Source: Xenorhabdus cabanillasii (GTDB lineage Bacteria; Pseudomonadota; Gammaproteobacteria; Enterobacterales; Enterobacteriaceae). From it: DNA of 64,000 nt. A model generated the notes under the pieces. It ran no database searches and had not been told where the DNA came from. It saw only the letters and a list, made by a program, of their open reading frames with translations. Within the stretch, counting starts at the first letter, position 1. The number at the start of each line of letters is the position of its first letter. Of the stretch, positions 19,098-29,388 are shown in pieces. The translations under genes were made by a program, and so were the position numbers. The DNA lies in NCBI RefSeq assembly GCF_003386665.1, contig NZ_QTUB01000001.1:2356001-2420000 (forward strand), written 5' to 3'.

Positions 19098-20537
19098 ATG
19101 ATTTCTCTGAAAAAATGGCGTTTATTTCCCCGTTCATTGCGCCAATTGGTTGTAATGGCTTTCTGGCTGGTGCTATTGCCGTTGTTGGTACTGGCATATC
19201 AGGCATACCAAAGCCTTGATCAGCTCAGTACGCAAGCGGCAGAAATTAACCGTGCAACGCTATCTGATGCCCGGCGCAGTGAAGCAATGATAGGTGTCGC
19301 TCTTGAGATGGAACGCAGCTACCGTCAGTATTGTGTATTGGGAGATATCAGGCTGGAAAAACTCTATCAACGTCAATATCAACAATATACCAGTATGTTG
19401 AATAATCAGATGGCGATGCTGTCTAATAGAGAATATAAGGATAAATTTAATCAACTTTTGTCGGGCCTTACAAATATCACGTGTAATAATGGTGTACCAG
19501 AGCCTGAGGCGGCTAAACTGCTTGAGCAGTTCTCAAACGCCAATAATCAGTTAGTACAAGAAACACGTAATATCATTTTCACCCGTGGTGAGCAATTGCA
19601 GAAAGACATTGCTGATAAGGGGCAGTTTTTTGGCTGGCAAAGTTTAATTCTGTTTCTGCTGAGTGCTTTCTTAATCGCACTTTTTACTCGGATGATCATT
19701 GGGCCGGTAAAGGGCATTGAACGAATGATCAATCGATTAGGTGCAGGACAAACACTGGAAAGCAAGATTGAATCCTTTAAAGGACCCAGAGAGTTACGTT
19801 CACTGGCATTGCGGATTATTTGGCTGAGTGAACGTCTATCCTGGCTTGAATCTCAACGGCATGAATTTTTACGTCATATCTCTCATGAATTGAAAACACC
19901 ACTCGCCAGTATGCGTGAAGGTACGGAATTGTTGGCGGATGAAATTGCCGGGCCACTGACAACAGACCAAAAAGAAGTAGTCAATATTCTGGATAGCAGT
20001 AGTAAACACTTGCAGCAGCTTATTGAGCAATTGCTCGAATACAATCGTAACATCGTGAATAACCCCGCCGAACACCAGATGGTGTCTTTAAAAGAACTCG
20101 TTGATAGTGTTGTTCTGTCACATCAGTTGCCCGCACGGACAAAAAATATTTATACAAAAATCCAATTGAATGCTGATAATTGTTGGGCTGAACCTAAATT
20201 ATTGATGCGAGTCATTGATAATCTCTACTCCAATGCAGTGCACTATGGCGCTGAATCCGGTAACATTTGGATTTCCAGTCGGCAATTAGATAAAAATATT
20301 CAGATTGACATTGCCAATACAGGAACGCCTATCCCTGATTTAGAAAAAAGCATGATTTTTGAACCATTTTACCAAGGAAAACTTCAACGCAAAGGAGCGG
20401 TCAAAGGAAGTGGTCTTGGTTTGAGTATTGCGCAGGATTGTATTAAACGGATGGGAGGGAAACTTCATCTGATAGAATCTGACTTTGCTGATGTATGCTT
20501 TCGGATTGAACTGCCATTAACCGCAGAGAATGACTAA
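19098..20537 (+). CDS. glrK: sensor histidine kinase GlrK (QseE)
   Basis: 479 residues from ATG 19098, giving MISLKKWRLFPRSLRQL, which matches the family N-terminus; a start at 19062 is also open. There are two membrane segments (about 18-38 and 180-200) enclosing a periplasmic sensor domain, then HAMP, then the phospho-acceptor motif FLRHISHELKTPLASM and an ATPase domain with NLYSNAVHYG and GSGLGLSI. It phosphorylates GlrR in response to an envelope signal. Gene order glmY-glrK-qseG-glrR is conserved, and qseG begins shortly after the stop. The kinase thus drives the sRNA encoded directly upstream of it. Confidence 0.93.
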   Translation: MISLKKWRLFPRSLRQLVVMAFWLVLLPLLVLAYQAYQSLDQLSTQAAEINRATLSDARRSEAMIGVALEMERSYRQYCVLGDIRLEKLYQRQYQQYTSMLNNQMAMLSNREYKDKFNQLLSGLTNITCNNGVPEPEAAKLLEQFSNANNQLVQETRNIIFTRGEQLQKDIADKGQFFGWQSLILFLLSAFLIALFTRMIIGPVKGIERMINRLGAGQTLESKIESFKGPRELRSLALRIIWLSERLSWLESQRHEFLRHISHELKTPLASMREGTELLADEIAGPLTTDQKEVVNILDSSSKHLQQLIEQLLEYNRNIVNNPAEHQMVSLKELVDSVVLSHQLPARTKNIYTKIQLNADNCWAEPKLLMRVIDNLYSNAVHYGAESGNIWISSRQLDKNIQIDIANTGTPIPDLEKSMIFEPFYQGKLQRKGAVKGSGLGLSIAQDCIKRMGGKLHLIESDFADVCFRIELPLTAEND

Positions 20538-20608
20538 ATAATATGCACAACAGGTTTACTCACCACTTTATGATGAAGACGGAGCAACAAGATATTGAGA
20601 CCGGAACA

Positions 20609-21463
20609 ATGAAAAGAACAGCTGTTATACAGCGTTTGCTTGAACGGGTTTCACTCCTGCGTTTTCGTACCATGATTTTACTGTTTGTTCCCTATTTACT
20701 GACAGGGTGTATCTCAAATTCCGGTTCTGATGATTTAGTAACGATTGCCGAATCTATTATACCAGAGCAACGTATCACAGATTATCGTATCAAGGAGTGC
20801 GATGTGATGTGGGATATTGCAAAGCCAGCCGCAATGGAAAATGGTCTTTACTGGTTAAAATTGATGGACTGTACAAATAAACTGCCTCCAGCAGAAGCCC
20901 GCAATCTGGCAAAACGGTTTACGCCGACAGAGTGGTCACAAGTTTTCAAGCAGAGTATTCTTATAGACCAAGCTGCACCGTCATTAATTGAACGGCGTAA
21001 AATTATGGAAATCCTGAATCGATATAGCCTGCAATTTCCATCCTCAATACTGTCATTGTTGCAGTTGTGGAGTGAACAACAATATTTAAAAATCAATCTG
21101 GCAGAACAAAAGTCAAAATATCAGCGATTACAATTTGACAGTGATGCCAAAATTGATCGATTGAAAGAGACACGGGCCCGTCTGGAGTATGAACTGCGTT
21201 CAATATCCCGCAAATTAGAAAATCTAACGGATATTGAACGTCAGCTTTCTTCCCGCAAGCAAGTCCAGAACAACTCTAACTCTCCGGTTTCAGGTGAAAC
21301 CGGACAAGGTGAAATAGAACATGCAGTTGATACGGGCAACAAGGTGAATGACACTAAGCCGGAAGCTAAATCAGAAAATAAGCCGGAAACAGGATCAGAG
21401 TTAACTCCGGAAACGAAAACAGAAGGCAATTCCTCAGAAGAAAAAGGAGCTGAATCACAATGA
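20609..21463 (+). CDS. qseG: QseG, outer-membrane lipoprotein of the GlrK system
   Basis: A lipoprotein with a signal segment RTMILLFVPYLLTGC (lipobox LTGC). ATG 20609 is chosen because CCGGAAC precedes it and it gives a normal signal length; the frame is open to 20543. Conserved parts include LYWLKLMDCTNK, the central SQVFKQSILI and the C-terminal coiled coil ending ARLEYELRSISRKLENLTDIERQLSSRK, nearly identical to E. coli QseG there. QseG interacts with GlrK in the envelope to control its activity. A roughly 60-residue Glu/Lys/Pro-rich tail is longer than in E. coli (237 residues). It overlaps glrR by four bases. Confidence 0.85.
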   Translation: MKRTAVIQRLLERVSLLRFRTMILLFVPYLLTGCISNSGSDDLVTIAESIIPEQRITDYRIKECDVMWDIAKPAAMENGLYWLKLMDCTNKLPPAEARNLAKRFTPTEWSQVFKQSILIDQAAPSLIERRKIMEILNRYSLQFPSSILSLLQLWSEQQYLKINLAEQKSKYQRLQFDSDAKIDRLKETRARLEYELRSISRKLENLTDIERQLSSRKQVQNNSNSPVSGETGQGEIEHAVDTGNKVNDTKPEAKSENKPETGSELTPETKTEGNSSEEKGAESQ

Positions 21464-22797
21464 CCGTACGCAATCCCGCTCATCTTCTTTTAGTTGATGA
21501 TGATCCAAGCCTATTAAAATTATTGGGGATGCGTCTGACCAGTGAAGGATTTCGCGTCACAACAGTGGAAAGTGGGTATGAAGCATTACGCATGTTGCTG
21601 AAAGAAAAAGTGGATTTGGTCATCAGCGACTTACGCATGGATGAAATGGATGGCATGGCATTGTTTGCGGAAATCCAAAAACAGCATCCCGGTATGCCGG
21701 TAATTATTCTTACTGCACATGGCTCTATCCCGGATGCCGTTGCTGCGACACAACAAGGGGTATTTAGTTTTCTGACTAAACCAGTTGACCGTGATGCACT
21801 TTATAAAGCCATTGATGATGCTCTGGAATTATCAACACCAGCTATAGATGGAAAGTGGAGCGAACAAATTGTCACACGTAGCCCGCTAATGTTGCGTCTG
21901 CTGGAGCAGGCGAAAATGGTGGCTCAATCTGACGTTAGTGTCCTGATTAATGGGCAAAGCGGAACAGGTAAGGAAGTTCTGGCTCAGGCTATCCATCGTG
22001 CAAGCCCGCGTGCGAAGAAACCTTTTATTGCAATTAACTGCGGCGCTTTACCTGAACAACTATTGGAATCTGAGTTATTTGGTCATGCTAAAGGTGCATT
22101 TACTGGGGCAGTCAGTAGCCGGGAAGGTCTGTTTCTGGCCGCTCAAGGAGGAACTCTGTTCCTTGATGAAATCGGTGATATGCCATCAGCACTACAAGTA
22201 AAATTGTTGAGGGTCTTGCAGGAGCGTAAAGTTCGTCCTCTGGGAAGTAACCGAGATTTAGATATTGATGTCAGGATCATTTCCGCAACTCACCGTGATT
22301 TGCCAAAAGCGATGCAGCGTAATGAATTCAGGGAAGACCTCTATTATCGATTAAACGTAGTTAACCTGAAAATCCCGACCCTGAATGAACGGGCGGAAGA
22401 CATTCCATTATTGGCAAATCATTTGCTGCGTGAATCTGCCAAACGCCATAAACCTTTTGTGCGCAGCTTTTCCACTAATGCTATGAAATGTCTGATGGCT
22501 GCAAGTTGGCCGGGTAATGTTCGCCAATTGGTCAATGTTATCGAGCAATGTGTGGCATTGACGACAGCGCCGGTGATTAGTGATGCTTTGGTTATGCAGG
22601 CATTAGAAGGCGAAAATACGGCATTGCCGACATTTGTGGAAGCGCGTAGTCAGTTTGAACTGAATTACTTACGCAAATTATTGCAAATGACAAAAGGGAA
22701 TGTTACCCATGCCGCTCGTATGGCAGGACGTAACCGGACAGAGTTTTATAAATTGCTGGCTCGTCACGAGTTGGATGCCAACGATTTTAAAGAATAA
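21460..22797 (+). CDS. glrR: sigma-54-dependent response regulator GlrR (QseF)
   Basis: 445 residues: receiver domain (LLVDDDPSLL, phospho-acceptor Asp57 in ISDLRMDEMDG), AAA+ domain with GQSGTGKE Walker A, GAFTGA sigma-54 contact loop and LFLDEIGDMP Walker B, and a C-terminal Fis-type helix-turn-helix (NVTHAARMAGRNRTEFYKLL). It activates the sigma-54 promoter of glmY through the TGTC-N10-GACA sites found upstream. The start overlaps the qseG stop, giving tight coupling. An established family; no unusual substitutions seen. Confidence 0.95.
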   Translation: MTVRNPAHLLLVDDDPSLLKLLGMRLTSEGFRVTTVESGYEALRMLLKEKVDLVISDLRMDEMDGMALFAEIQKQHPGMPVIILTAHGSIPDAVAATQQGVFSFLTKPVDRDALYKAIDDALELSTPAIDGKWSEQIVTRSPLMLRLLEQAKMVAQSDVSVLINGQSGTGKEVLAQAIHRASPRAKKPFIAINCGALPEQLLESELFGHAKGAFTGAVSSREGLFLAAQGGTLFLDEIGDMPSALQVKLLRVLQERKVRPLGSNRDLDIDVRIISATHRDLPKAMQRNEFREDLYYRLNVVNLKIPTLNERAEDIPLLANHLLRESAKRHKPFVRSFSTNAMKCLMAASWPGNVRQLVNVIEQCVALTTAPVISDALVMQALEGENTALPTFVEARSQFELNYLRKLLQMTKGNVTHAARMAGRNRTEFYKLLARHELDANDFKE

Positions 22798-22906
22798 CCT
22801 TTCTGTTATTTAAATCCATAAAGTTGAAACGGTATTTAAGACCGTAAGAGATTGACTGTCTTCATCAGACAGAGAAGTGAATAATGGCCCAGGAGAGCCG
22901 CATTCT

Positions 22907-24529
22907 ATGAGTCGTACTCTTAATATCGCCCTTGCTCAATTAAACTGGTTAGTAGGGGATATCGAAGGCAACAGTGATCGTATGTTGCAGACAGTGCAAG
23001 AACAGCAAGAAAAGGGTGCTGATCTCGTCGTGTTTTCTGAGTTAGCATTGTCGGGATATTTTCCTGAAGATCTACTGTTCCGTTCTGATTTTCATCAGCG
23101 CTGTCGTGAACAATTAGTACGTTTGCAGGAGGCAAGCTCTGAGGTTGGTATTTTAGTTGGCCATCCGTGGCAACAGGCCGGAAAAATATATAATGCGCTT
23201 TCTCTGTTCTGGAAAGGTGAAACCGTTGCCCGTTATTTCAAACAACAACTACCTAATTATGGTGTTTTTGATGAAGAACGTTATTTCAAAGCAGGCGAAC
23301 AAATCTGCGTTGTACCATTTAAAGGTTATAATCTCGGTTTGCTGATTTGTGAAGATCTGTGGTTTGATGCGCCGATTGATGCTTTGAAAGCAGCAGGTTC
23401 TGATGTCATTCTGTCCATTAATGCGTCTCCTTTTAATCGTGAAAAACCGAATATCCGTAGCACATTGATTAAATCACACTGTCAGCGCATTCATTTGCCG
23501 ATAATTTACCTGAATCAGATTGGTGGACAAGATCAACTGATCTTTGATGGCTGCTCAAAAGTTTTTGATGTAAACGGTGAAATTACTCATCGTATGGCAG
23601 CCTTTGAAGAACAAGTTGAACAGTGTCGTTTCAATGACATGACAATTGAGCCGATGGTAAATCCGGTTCCTCAATTGCCGCCACTTGCACAAATTTACAA
23701 GGCATTAGTGTTATCTGTACGTGATTATGTGCAGAAAAATGGTTTTAAGGGGGCATTACTTGGTTTGTCCGGTGGTATTGATTCAGGTCTGACACTGGCG
23801 ATTGCTGTTGATGCTTTGGGTAAAGAGCATGTACAGGCTGTGATGATGCCATTCCGCTATACCTCTGAAATGAGTATTCATGATGCCAGAGAACAAGCAG
23901 AGCTACTCGGTGTTGAATTTGACATTGTGTCTATCGAGCCTATGTTTGATGCGTTTATGGCTCAACTGGAGCCGATATTTGCGGGTACAGAGAAAGATAC
24001 CACTGAAGAGAACTTACAGGCACGTTGCCGGGCAGTCATTTTAATGGCAATGTCAAACAAGCGCCGTCGTTTGGTGTTGACGACCAGCAACAAAAGTGAA
24101 TCGGCAGTGGGTTACTCGACCCTGTACGGTGATATGGCCGGTGGCTTTAATGCTTTAAAAGATGTCCCAAAAACTATGGTATTTGCATTAGCGAAATACC
24201 GTAATACAGTATCTCCTGCTATTCCTCAGCGTGTTATTGATCGTCCACCATCTGCGGAGCTGGCTCCTGATCAGCTTGATCAGGACAGCCTGCCACCGTA
24301 TGACATGCTGGATGCCATTCTTGAGGGATATGTCGAAAAAGATAAATCCGTGGCTGACTTAGTGGCTGAAGGTTTTGATGAAGCTATTATTCGTAAGGTG
24401 ATCCGGCTGGTGGACATCAATGAATATAAACGTCGTCAGGCACCGATTGGTCCACGTATTACACAGCGTGATTTTGGTAAAGACAGGCGCTATCCGATTA
24501 CGTCTGGTTTCGGGCGTAAAAACTGGTAA
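22907..24529 (+). CDS. nadE: glutamine-dependent NAD+ synthetase
   Basis: 540 residues from ATG 22907 (AGGAGAG upstream). The N-terminal nitrilase-fold glutaminase holds FSELALSGYFPEDL with the catalytic Glu, the Lys region, and LLICEDLWF with the nucleophilic Cys. The C-terminal NAD synthetase has LGLSGGIDSGLTLAI (ATP pyrophosphatase P-loop), STLYGDMAGGFN and KDVPKT. It converts deamido-NAD+ to NAD+ using glutamine-derived ammonia. This two-domain enzyme differs from the short ammonia-dependent NadE of E. coli. glnB follows after 15 bp on the same strand. Confidence 0.94.
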   Translation: MSRTLNIALAQLNWLVGDIEGNSDRMLQTVQEQQEKGADLVVFSELALSGYFPEDLLFRSDFHQRCREQLVRLQEASSEVGILVGHPWQQAGKIYNALSLFWKGETVARYFKQQLPNYGVFDEERYFKAGEQICVVPFKGYNLGLLICEDLWFDAPIDALKAAGSDVILSINASPFNREKPNIRSTLIKSHCQRIHLPIIYLNQIGGQDQLIFDGCSKVFDVNGEITHRMAAFEEQVEQCRFNDMTIEPMVNPVPQLPPLAQIYKALVLSVRDYVQKNGFKGALLGLSGGIDSGLTLAIAVDALGKEHVQAVMMPFRYTSEMSIHDAREQAELLGVEFDIVSIEPMFDAFMAQLEPIFAGTEKDTTEENLQARCRAVILMAMSNKRRRLVLTTSNKSESAVGYSTLYGDMAGGFNALKDVPKTMVFALAKYRNTVSPAIPQRVIDRPPSAELAPDQLDQDSLPPYDMLDAILEGYVEKDKSVADLVAEGFDEAIIRKVIRLVDINEYKRRQAPIGPRITQRDFGKDRRYPITSGFGRKNW

Positions 24530-24532
24530 TAA

Positions 24533-24883
<351 letters not shown>

Positions 24884-24931
24884 CCGCATTCTTTGAAAAG
24901 AGAATAGTTTGAAAAGTTGGATTGCCTGAAA

Positions 24932-25022
24932 AAGTGATAACGGCACCAACATGGGTAATTAATCCACCTCTCAATAAGAGGTGGAATGCTGGCATACCGA
25001 GCTGTTTTAGCCGTTATCACTT
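24932..25022. repeat. nested inverted repeat between glnB and hmp
   Basis: Perfect 13-bp arms (AAGTGATAACGGC and its complement, 24932-24944 and 25010-25022) enclose an 8-bp perfect hairpin TCCACCTC/GAGGTGGA at 24963-24985. It lies between convergent genes and could be a bidirectional terminator or a small mobile inverted-repeat element. No T-run follows the outer arm. Confidence 0.6.
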
Positions 25023-25077
25023 ATCACCGAATTTATGCTTTTCACTGAATTTATAAAAAACTGTGCGTAAATCCGGG

Positions 25078-26268
25078 TTAGATCACTTTATGTGGGCCAA
25101 AACATTCATAGTGAATATGTTGCTCGTTAATGCCCATTGTTATTAGCTGCTTGGCAATATGTTGCATGAAAGCCAACGGCCCACAGAAATAGAATTGCAT
25201 CCCTTCAGCACTTATTGCATCTTTTACAAGAGACAGATCCATCAACCCGGCATGTTGATAATGTACACCATGTTGATCTTTATCTCTGGGTTCACGATAC
25301 CAAACCTGAGAATTCAGCATCGGCATGGACTGGGCAATTTCTTTCACCTTATCGGCAAAGGCATGATAGCCACCATGTTCTGCCGCGTGAAACCAATTGA
25401 TCACACTTTGGTGCTGCTGACCGTGTAAATATTGCAGCATACTCATCATCGGAGTTAATCCGACTCCCGCTGAAATGAGTGTAACAGGGGTATCAGGCCG
25501 GACATCAAGGAAGAAATCACCTTTTGGTGCAGATAGCGATATGATATCTCCTTCCTGTACTTTGTCGTGCATATGATTAGAAATTTTGCCATAAGGTTCC
25601 CGTTTAATGGCAATTTGATAATTGCTGCCATTTGGAGCCGCAGTTAATGAATATTGACGAATTTCGCGGTTTTCAAAGGTTGGATCTTCCAGATAGATAC
25701 TCAAATATTGCCCCGGTTTGTAATCCGCGACTTTGTCATCATCAACGGGTACAAATTCAAAGCCGGTAATGATATCACTTTGCGGTTGTTTACGACTGAC
25801 ACGAAATTGACGTAAACCACGCCAACCTCCTGCCGAGGATTCGCTACCCTGATAAATTGCCTCTTCCCGATTGATAAAAATATCGGCCAATACATTGTAG
25901 GCTTTTTTCCAGGCATCAAGAACTTCATCAGCCGGATGAAATAGTTCATCAATTGTTGCCAGCAGATGTGTACCGACAATTTTATAGTGTTCCGGTTGGA
26001 TATTTAGGCTCGTATGTTTATGCGCGATCTTTTCTACAGCCGGCAGAAGAGCAGATAAGTTATCAATATTAGAGGCATAAGCACAAAGAGCATTAAAAAG
26101 GGCTTCACGCTGATCGCCGTTGGTCTGATGGCTCATGTTAAAAATGTCTTTTAATTCAGGATCGTGTCTGAACATGCGTTCATAAAAATGAGCAGTTAAC
26201 TTTGGCCCGGTGGAAACAATCAAAGGAATAGTGGACTTTATAGTTGCGATAATTTGGTTATCTAACAT
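25078..26268 (-). CDS. hmp: flavohemoprotein, nitric oxide dioxygenase
   Basis: 396 residues, equal to the E. coli protein. The N-terminal globin domain has the proximal heme His85 in KIAHKHTSL. The FAD domain has RQYSLTAAP, and the NAD domain has [15 protein letters not shown] and [10 protein letters not shown]. The enzyme oxidises NO to nitrate with O2 and NADPH in the cytoplasm. It is divergent from glyA, as in E. coli. A palindrome matching the NsrR operator lies 43 bp before the start codon, so derepression by NO is expected. Confidence 0.96.
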   Translation of the reverse strand: MLDNQIIATIKSTIPLIVSTGPKLTAHFYERMFRHDPELKDIFNMSHQTNGDQREALFNALCAYASNIDNLSALLPAVEKIAHKHTSLNIQPEHYKIVGTHLLATIDELFHPADEVLDAWKKAYNVLADIFINREEAIYQGSESSAGGWRGLRQFRVSRKQPQSDIITGFEFVPVDDDKVADYKPGQYLSIYLEDPTFENREIRQYSLTAAPNGSNYQIAIKREPYGKISNHMHDKVQEGDIISLSAPKGDFFLDVRPDTPVTLISAGVGLTPMMSMLQYLHGQQHQSVINWFHAAEHGGYHAFADKVKEIAQSMPMLNSQVWYREPRDKDQHGVHYQHAGLMDLSLVKDAISAEGMQFYFCGPLAFMQHIAKQLITMGINEQHIHYECFGPHKVI

Positions 26269-26310
26269 TTATGGTCTCCTGAATTTTTCTTGAATAATGC
26301 TTAGGAATAT

Positions 26311-26333
26311 AAGATGTATTTTAAATGCAACTT
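26311..26333 (-). promoter_or_regulatory. NsrR-like operator of hmp
   Basis: AAGATGTATTT, one base, then AAATGCAACTT: two 11-bp half sites, 9 of 11 positions symmetric, matching the NsrR palindrome known at hmp genes. It sits between the hmp start and its putative promoter region. Confidence 0.75.
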
Positions 26334-26497
26334 ATATCATTGAGGAATACATTAAAGTAAGAAAAAGATATTATCTTGATTTAAGTCAAAAACTCAGAAT
26401 TTGTATTGAAGCAAGAAGATTTGACTGGAATCACAAAGAACAACAATAAATTTAAAGCGTGTAATCAGGATAGCAGGGCATCCTGCTACAGGCGCTG

Positions 26498-26513
26498 AAG
26501 CAATCGTTTGCGT
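26498..26513 (+). promoter_or_regulatory. PurR operator upstream of glyA
   Basis: AAGCAATCGTTTGCGT matches the PurR consensus at 14 of 16 positions, and E. coli glyA has a PurR box at the same place. It lies about 108 bp before the glyA start. The rest of the 352-bp hmp-glyA gap also holds a 7-bp hairpin (TAGCAGG/CCTGCTA) at 26471-26488; I could not fix MetR sites. Confidence 0.7.
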
Positions 26514-26620
26514 AAAATCTCTTGTCAAGACTATCTCATTTGATAAAAAGAGTTTACACTGTGTCAAATTCTGGCCCTCAGGGGTATTTTTTAGAGATGT
26601 AGCTGAGTCAGGAGAACCTA

Positions 26621-27874
26621 ATGTTAAAGCGTGAAATGAATATTGCGAATTACGATCCCGAACTGTGGCAAGCGATGGAACAGGAGGTTTGTCGTCAGGA
26701 AGAACATATTGAATTGATTGCTTCTGAAAACTACACCAGTCCAAGAGTTATGCAGGCTCAAGGATCTCAGCTCACTAACAAGTATGCGGAAGGTTATCCG
26801 GGTAAACGCTACTATGGTGGTTGTGAATATGTTGATATAGTTGAACAATTGGCAATTGACCGAGCAAAGGAATTGTTTGGTGCAGATTATGCTAACGTCC
26901 AACCCCACTCAGGCTCTCAGGCAAATGCTGCGGTGTATATGACGCTGTTGCAACCAGGTGACACTGTTTTAGGGATGAATCTGGCACATGGTGGCCATCT
27001 GACTCACGGCTCTCCGGTTAACTTCTCAGGTAAACTGTATAACGTTGTTCCTTATGGCATTGATGAGAAAGGAAAAATTGATTACGAAGATATTCGTAAC
27101 CAAGCGCTGAAACATCAACCTAAAATGATCATTGGTGGTTTCTCTGCCTATTCTGGTGTGGTTGATTGGGCGAAAATGCGTGAAATTGCTGATGAAATCG
27201 GTGCATATCTGTTTGTTGATATGGCTCATGTTGCCGGATTGGTTGCTGCGGGAGTTTATCCAAACCCTGTTCCTCATGCACATGTTGTTACAACCACCAC
27301 TCACAAGACTCTGGCAGGCCCACGCGGTGGTCTGATTCTGGCTAAAGGGGGTGATGAAGAGTTTTATAAGAAGTTGAACTCTGCTGTTTTCCCTGGTGGT
27401 CAGGGTGGCCCGCTGATGCATGTCATTGCCGGGAAAGCCGTTGCACTGAAAGAAGCAATGGAGCCGGAGTTCAAAATATATCAGCAGCAGGTTGCGAAAA
27501 ATGCCAAAGAAATGGTAGATGTGTTTCTGCAACGTGGTTACAAAGTTGTTTCCGGCGGTACTGACAATCATCTGTTCCTGCTGGATTTGGTGGATAAAGA
27601 TATTACAGGTAAAGAAGCGGATGCAGCATTAGGGCGTGCCAATATCACTGTTAACAAAAACAGCGTACCTAACGATCCTCGCAGTCCGTTTGTCACTTCG
27701 GGTATTCGCATTGGTACTCCAGCAATTACCCGCCGAGGTTTCAAAGAAGCAGAAACCCGTGAATTGGCCGGCTGGATATGTGATGTGTTGGATAACATCA
27801 ATGACGAAGCCGTTATTGAAAGTGTTAAACAGAATGTGTTGGATATCTGTGCAAAATATCCGGTTTACGCATAA
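26621..27874 (+). CDS. glyA: serine hydroxymethyltransferase
   Basis: 417 residues, the E. coli length, starting [16 protein letters not shown]. It has [15 protein letters not shown], the PLP lysine in [16 protein letters not shown], and [21 protein letters not shown]. It interconverts serine plus tetrahydrofolate with glycine plus 5,10-methylene-tetrahydrofolate and is the main one-carbon source for purine synthesis, which fits the PurR box upstream. A dispersed palindromic repeat and a terminator follow the stop. Confidence 0.97.
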   Translation: MLKREMNIANYDPELWQAMEQEVCRQEEHIELIASENYTSPRVMQAQGSQLTNKYAEGYPGKRYYGGCEYVDIVEQLAIDRAKELFGADYANVQPHSGSQANAAVYMTLLQPGDTVLGMNLAHGGHLTHGSPVNFSGKLYNVVPYGIDEKGKIDYEDIRNQALKHQPKMIIGGFSAYSGVVDWAKMREIADEIGAYLFVDMAHVAGLVAAGVYPNPVPHAHVVTTTTHKTLAGPRGGLILAKGGDEEFYKKLNSAVFPGGQGGPLMHVIAGKAVALKEAMEPEFKIYQQQVAKNAKEMVDVFLQRGYKVVSGGTDNHLFLLDLVDKDITGKEADAALGRANITVNKNSVPNDPRSPFVTSGIRIGTPAITRRGFKEAETRELAGWICDVLDNINDEAVIESVKQNVLDICAKYPVYA

Positions 27875-27904
27875 TTGAGAATAAAGTACCGTCAATATTG
27901 AGCT

Positions 27905-27966
27905 TATACCCAAATAGATTTCAAGTTGCAGCCAATAAAGCTGTAGCCTGAAAGATGAAAGGTATA
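27905..27966. repeat. dispersed palindromic repeat, copy 1
   Basis: A 62-bp unit bounded by TATACC and GGTATA, with inner arms TTTCAAGTTGCAG and CTGTAGCCTGAAAGATGA. Related units occur at 34415, 44341, 47984 and 55807, always between genes. It looks like a short non-coding palindromic repeat family of this genome. Confidence 0.7.
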
Positions 27967-27977
27967 TCAGGTAGCAA

Positions 27978-28014
27978 GCCCGACTCATAACGTTAGTTTT
28001 GAGCGGGTTTTTTG
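27978..28014 (+). terminator. rho-independent terminator after glyA
   Basis: CCCGACTCA and TGAGCGGG pair with one bulge around a TAACGTTAGTTT loop, followed by TTTTTT. It ends 23 bp before the start of the transporter gene. Confidence 0.8.
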
Positions 28015-28037
28015 CATTAAAAAATGGGGGCATTTGG

Positions 28038-29264
28038 ATGGTTGTTCCATCAACATTTTGGCTAGGATTAGGTTATTTCACTTATTTTTTTGCTTTTGGA
28101 ATATTTTTACCTTTCTGGTCAGTTTGGTTACAGGGAGAAGATATTACTCCTTCTATGATCGGTATACTGTTAGCTATCGGGTTAGTTTCTCGTTTCCTTG
28201 GTAGTTTATTTATTTCTCCTACTGTTAAAGATCCTTCTAAGTTAATTAACGCATTAAGATTGCTATCCTTATTGGCTTTGGTCTTTGCTGTTAGCTTTTC
28301 CTTTAGTAGCCATTGGGTATGGGTTGTCCTTGTCATGATAGGTTTTAACCTGTTTTTTTCACCTTTGGTTCCTTTATCAGATGCTTTAGCGGGCACATGG
28401 CAAAAACAGTTTACTTTTGATTATGGCAAGGTACGTGTGTGGGGATCGATTGCCTTTATTATTAGCTCCTCTTTAGCGGGGATATTGATGTCAGCCAATG
28501 GCATCAATTTAGGCTCAGATTGCAGCATTTCCTTTGAAAAGATCAATAATTGGATTGGCATTAATTTATTTGGTCATCACAATATCATCCTTGTTTCCCT
28601 GATTTTCAGTGTTGCCGTTATGTTGCTGGGAATGATGCTAAGACCTTCTATTATGCCTGAGGGTAAAATTAAGGTAGAAAATATCAATACAGTATCATTC
28701 AAAAAATTGTTATCCGAAAAATCGGTATGGCAGTTTTTATTATGTGTGACATTGTTACAAGCTGCTCACGCTGGTTACTACAGCTTTGGCTCTATTTATT
28801 GGGAAAAGGCTGGTTATTCTGCATCAACTATCGGTTATCTCTGGTCATTGGGCGTTGTCGCAGAAGTTGTTGTTTTCACTTTTAGTAAACAGCTATTCCG
28901 GCACTGGAGTGCCCGTAGTCTTCTATTGCTCTCTGCCATTTGTGGGATTATTCGCTGGGGGTTAATGGGAACATTCACTGAATTGCCAGTTCTGATTATT
29001 ATTCAGCTCCTGCATTGCGGAACTTTTACAGTCTGTCACTTAGCTGCCATGCGCTTTATCGGTGCCAGAAAAGAAAATGAAGTTATCCGTTTACAATCGG
29101 TTTATTCTGCATTAGCGATGGGGGGTGGTATTGCAGTTATGAGCGCAATAGGCGGTTTTTTGTATGAGCATATGGGAAGCGGTATCTATTGGGTGATGGC
29201 ACTGGTTGCATTACCTGCAATTTTCTTACGGCCTAAAGTCGAAGCTCAAATACATTCATTGTGA
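28038..29264 (+). CDS. hcaT: MFS transporter, HcaT-like
   Basis: 408 residues from ATG 28038 (MVVPSTFWLGLGYFTYFF), the start that matches E. coli HcaT; the frame is open to 27999 inside the terminator. There are about twelve hydrophobic segments, with FLPFWSVWLQG, SRFLGSLFISP, FSPLVPLSDALAGTWQKQF, YGKVRVWGS and HCGTFTVCHLAAMRFI conserved. E. coli HcaT is a putative phenylpropionate permease, but the catabolic genes are not here, so the substrate is open. It is about 30 residues longer than E. coli HcaT because of an insertion near residue 150 (NGINLGSDCS). Position between glyA and suhB is as in E. coli. Confidence 0.82.
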   Translation: MVVPSTFWLGLGYFTYFFAFGIFLPFWSVWLQGEDITPSMIGILLAIGLVSRFLGSLFISPTVKDPSKLINALRLLSLLALVFAVSFSFSSHWVWVVLVMIGFNLFFSPLVPLSDALAGTWQKQFTFDYGKVRVWGSIAFIISSSLAGILMSANGINLGSDCSISFEKINNWIGINLFGHHNIILVSLIFSVAVMLLGMMLRPSIMPEGKIKVENINTVSFKKLLSEKSVWQFLLCVTLLQAAHAGYYSFGSIYWEKAGYSASTIGYLWSLGVVAEVVVFTFSKQLFRHWSARSLLLLSAICGIIRWGLMGTFTELPVLIIIQLLHCGTFTVCHLAAMRFIGARKENEVIRLQSVYSALAMGGGIAVMSAIGGFLYEHMGSGIYWVMALVALPAIFLRPKVEAQIHSL

Positions 29265-29321
29265 AATGTATTCTTTGTGAAATACATTTATTGAGAAAAA
29301 CATCCATTATCAATAAAATCG

Positions 29322-29354
29322 TAAATAAAAAAGGGCACCAATAAGTTTGTGCCC
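29322..29354 (-). terminator. rho-independent terminator of suhB
   Basis: On the minus strand GGGCAC and GTGCCC form a stem around a 10-nt loop, followed by TTTTTTATTTAC. It lies 35 bp beyond the suhB stop. Confidence 0.8.
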
Positions 29355-29388
29355 TGAAAGTAACATTGCTCAATTGGTTATTTTATAA

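Noticed and set aside
27905..27966. ERIC or REP element
   Set aside because: Length and core sequence differ from the ERIC 127-mer and REP motifs I know; treated as a separate repeat family.
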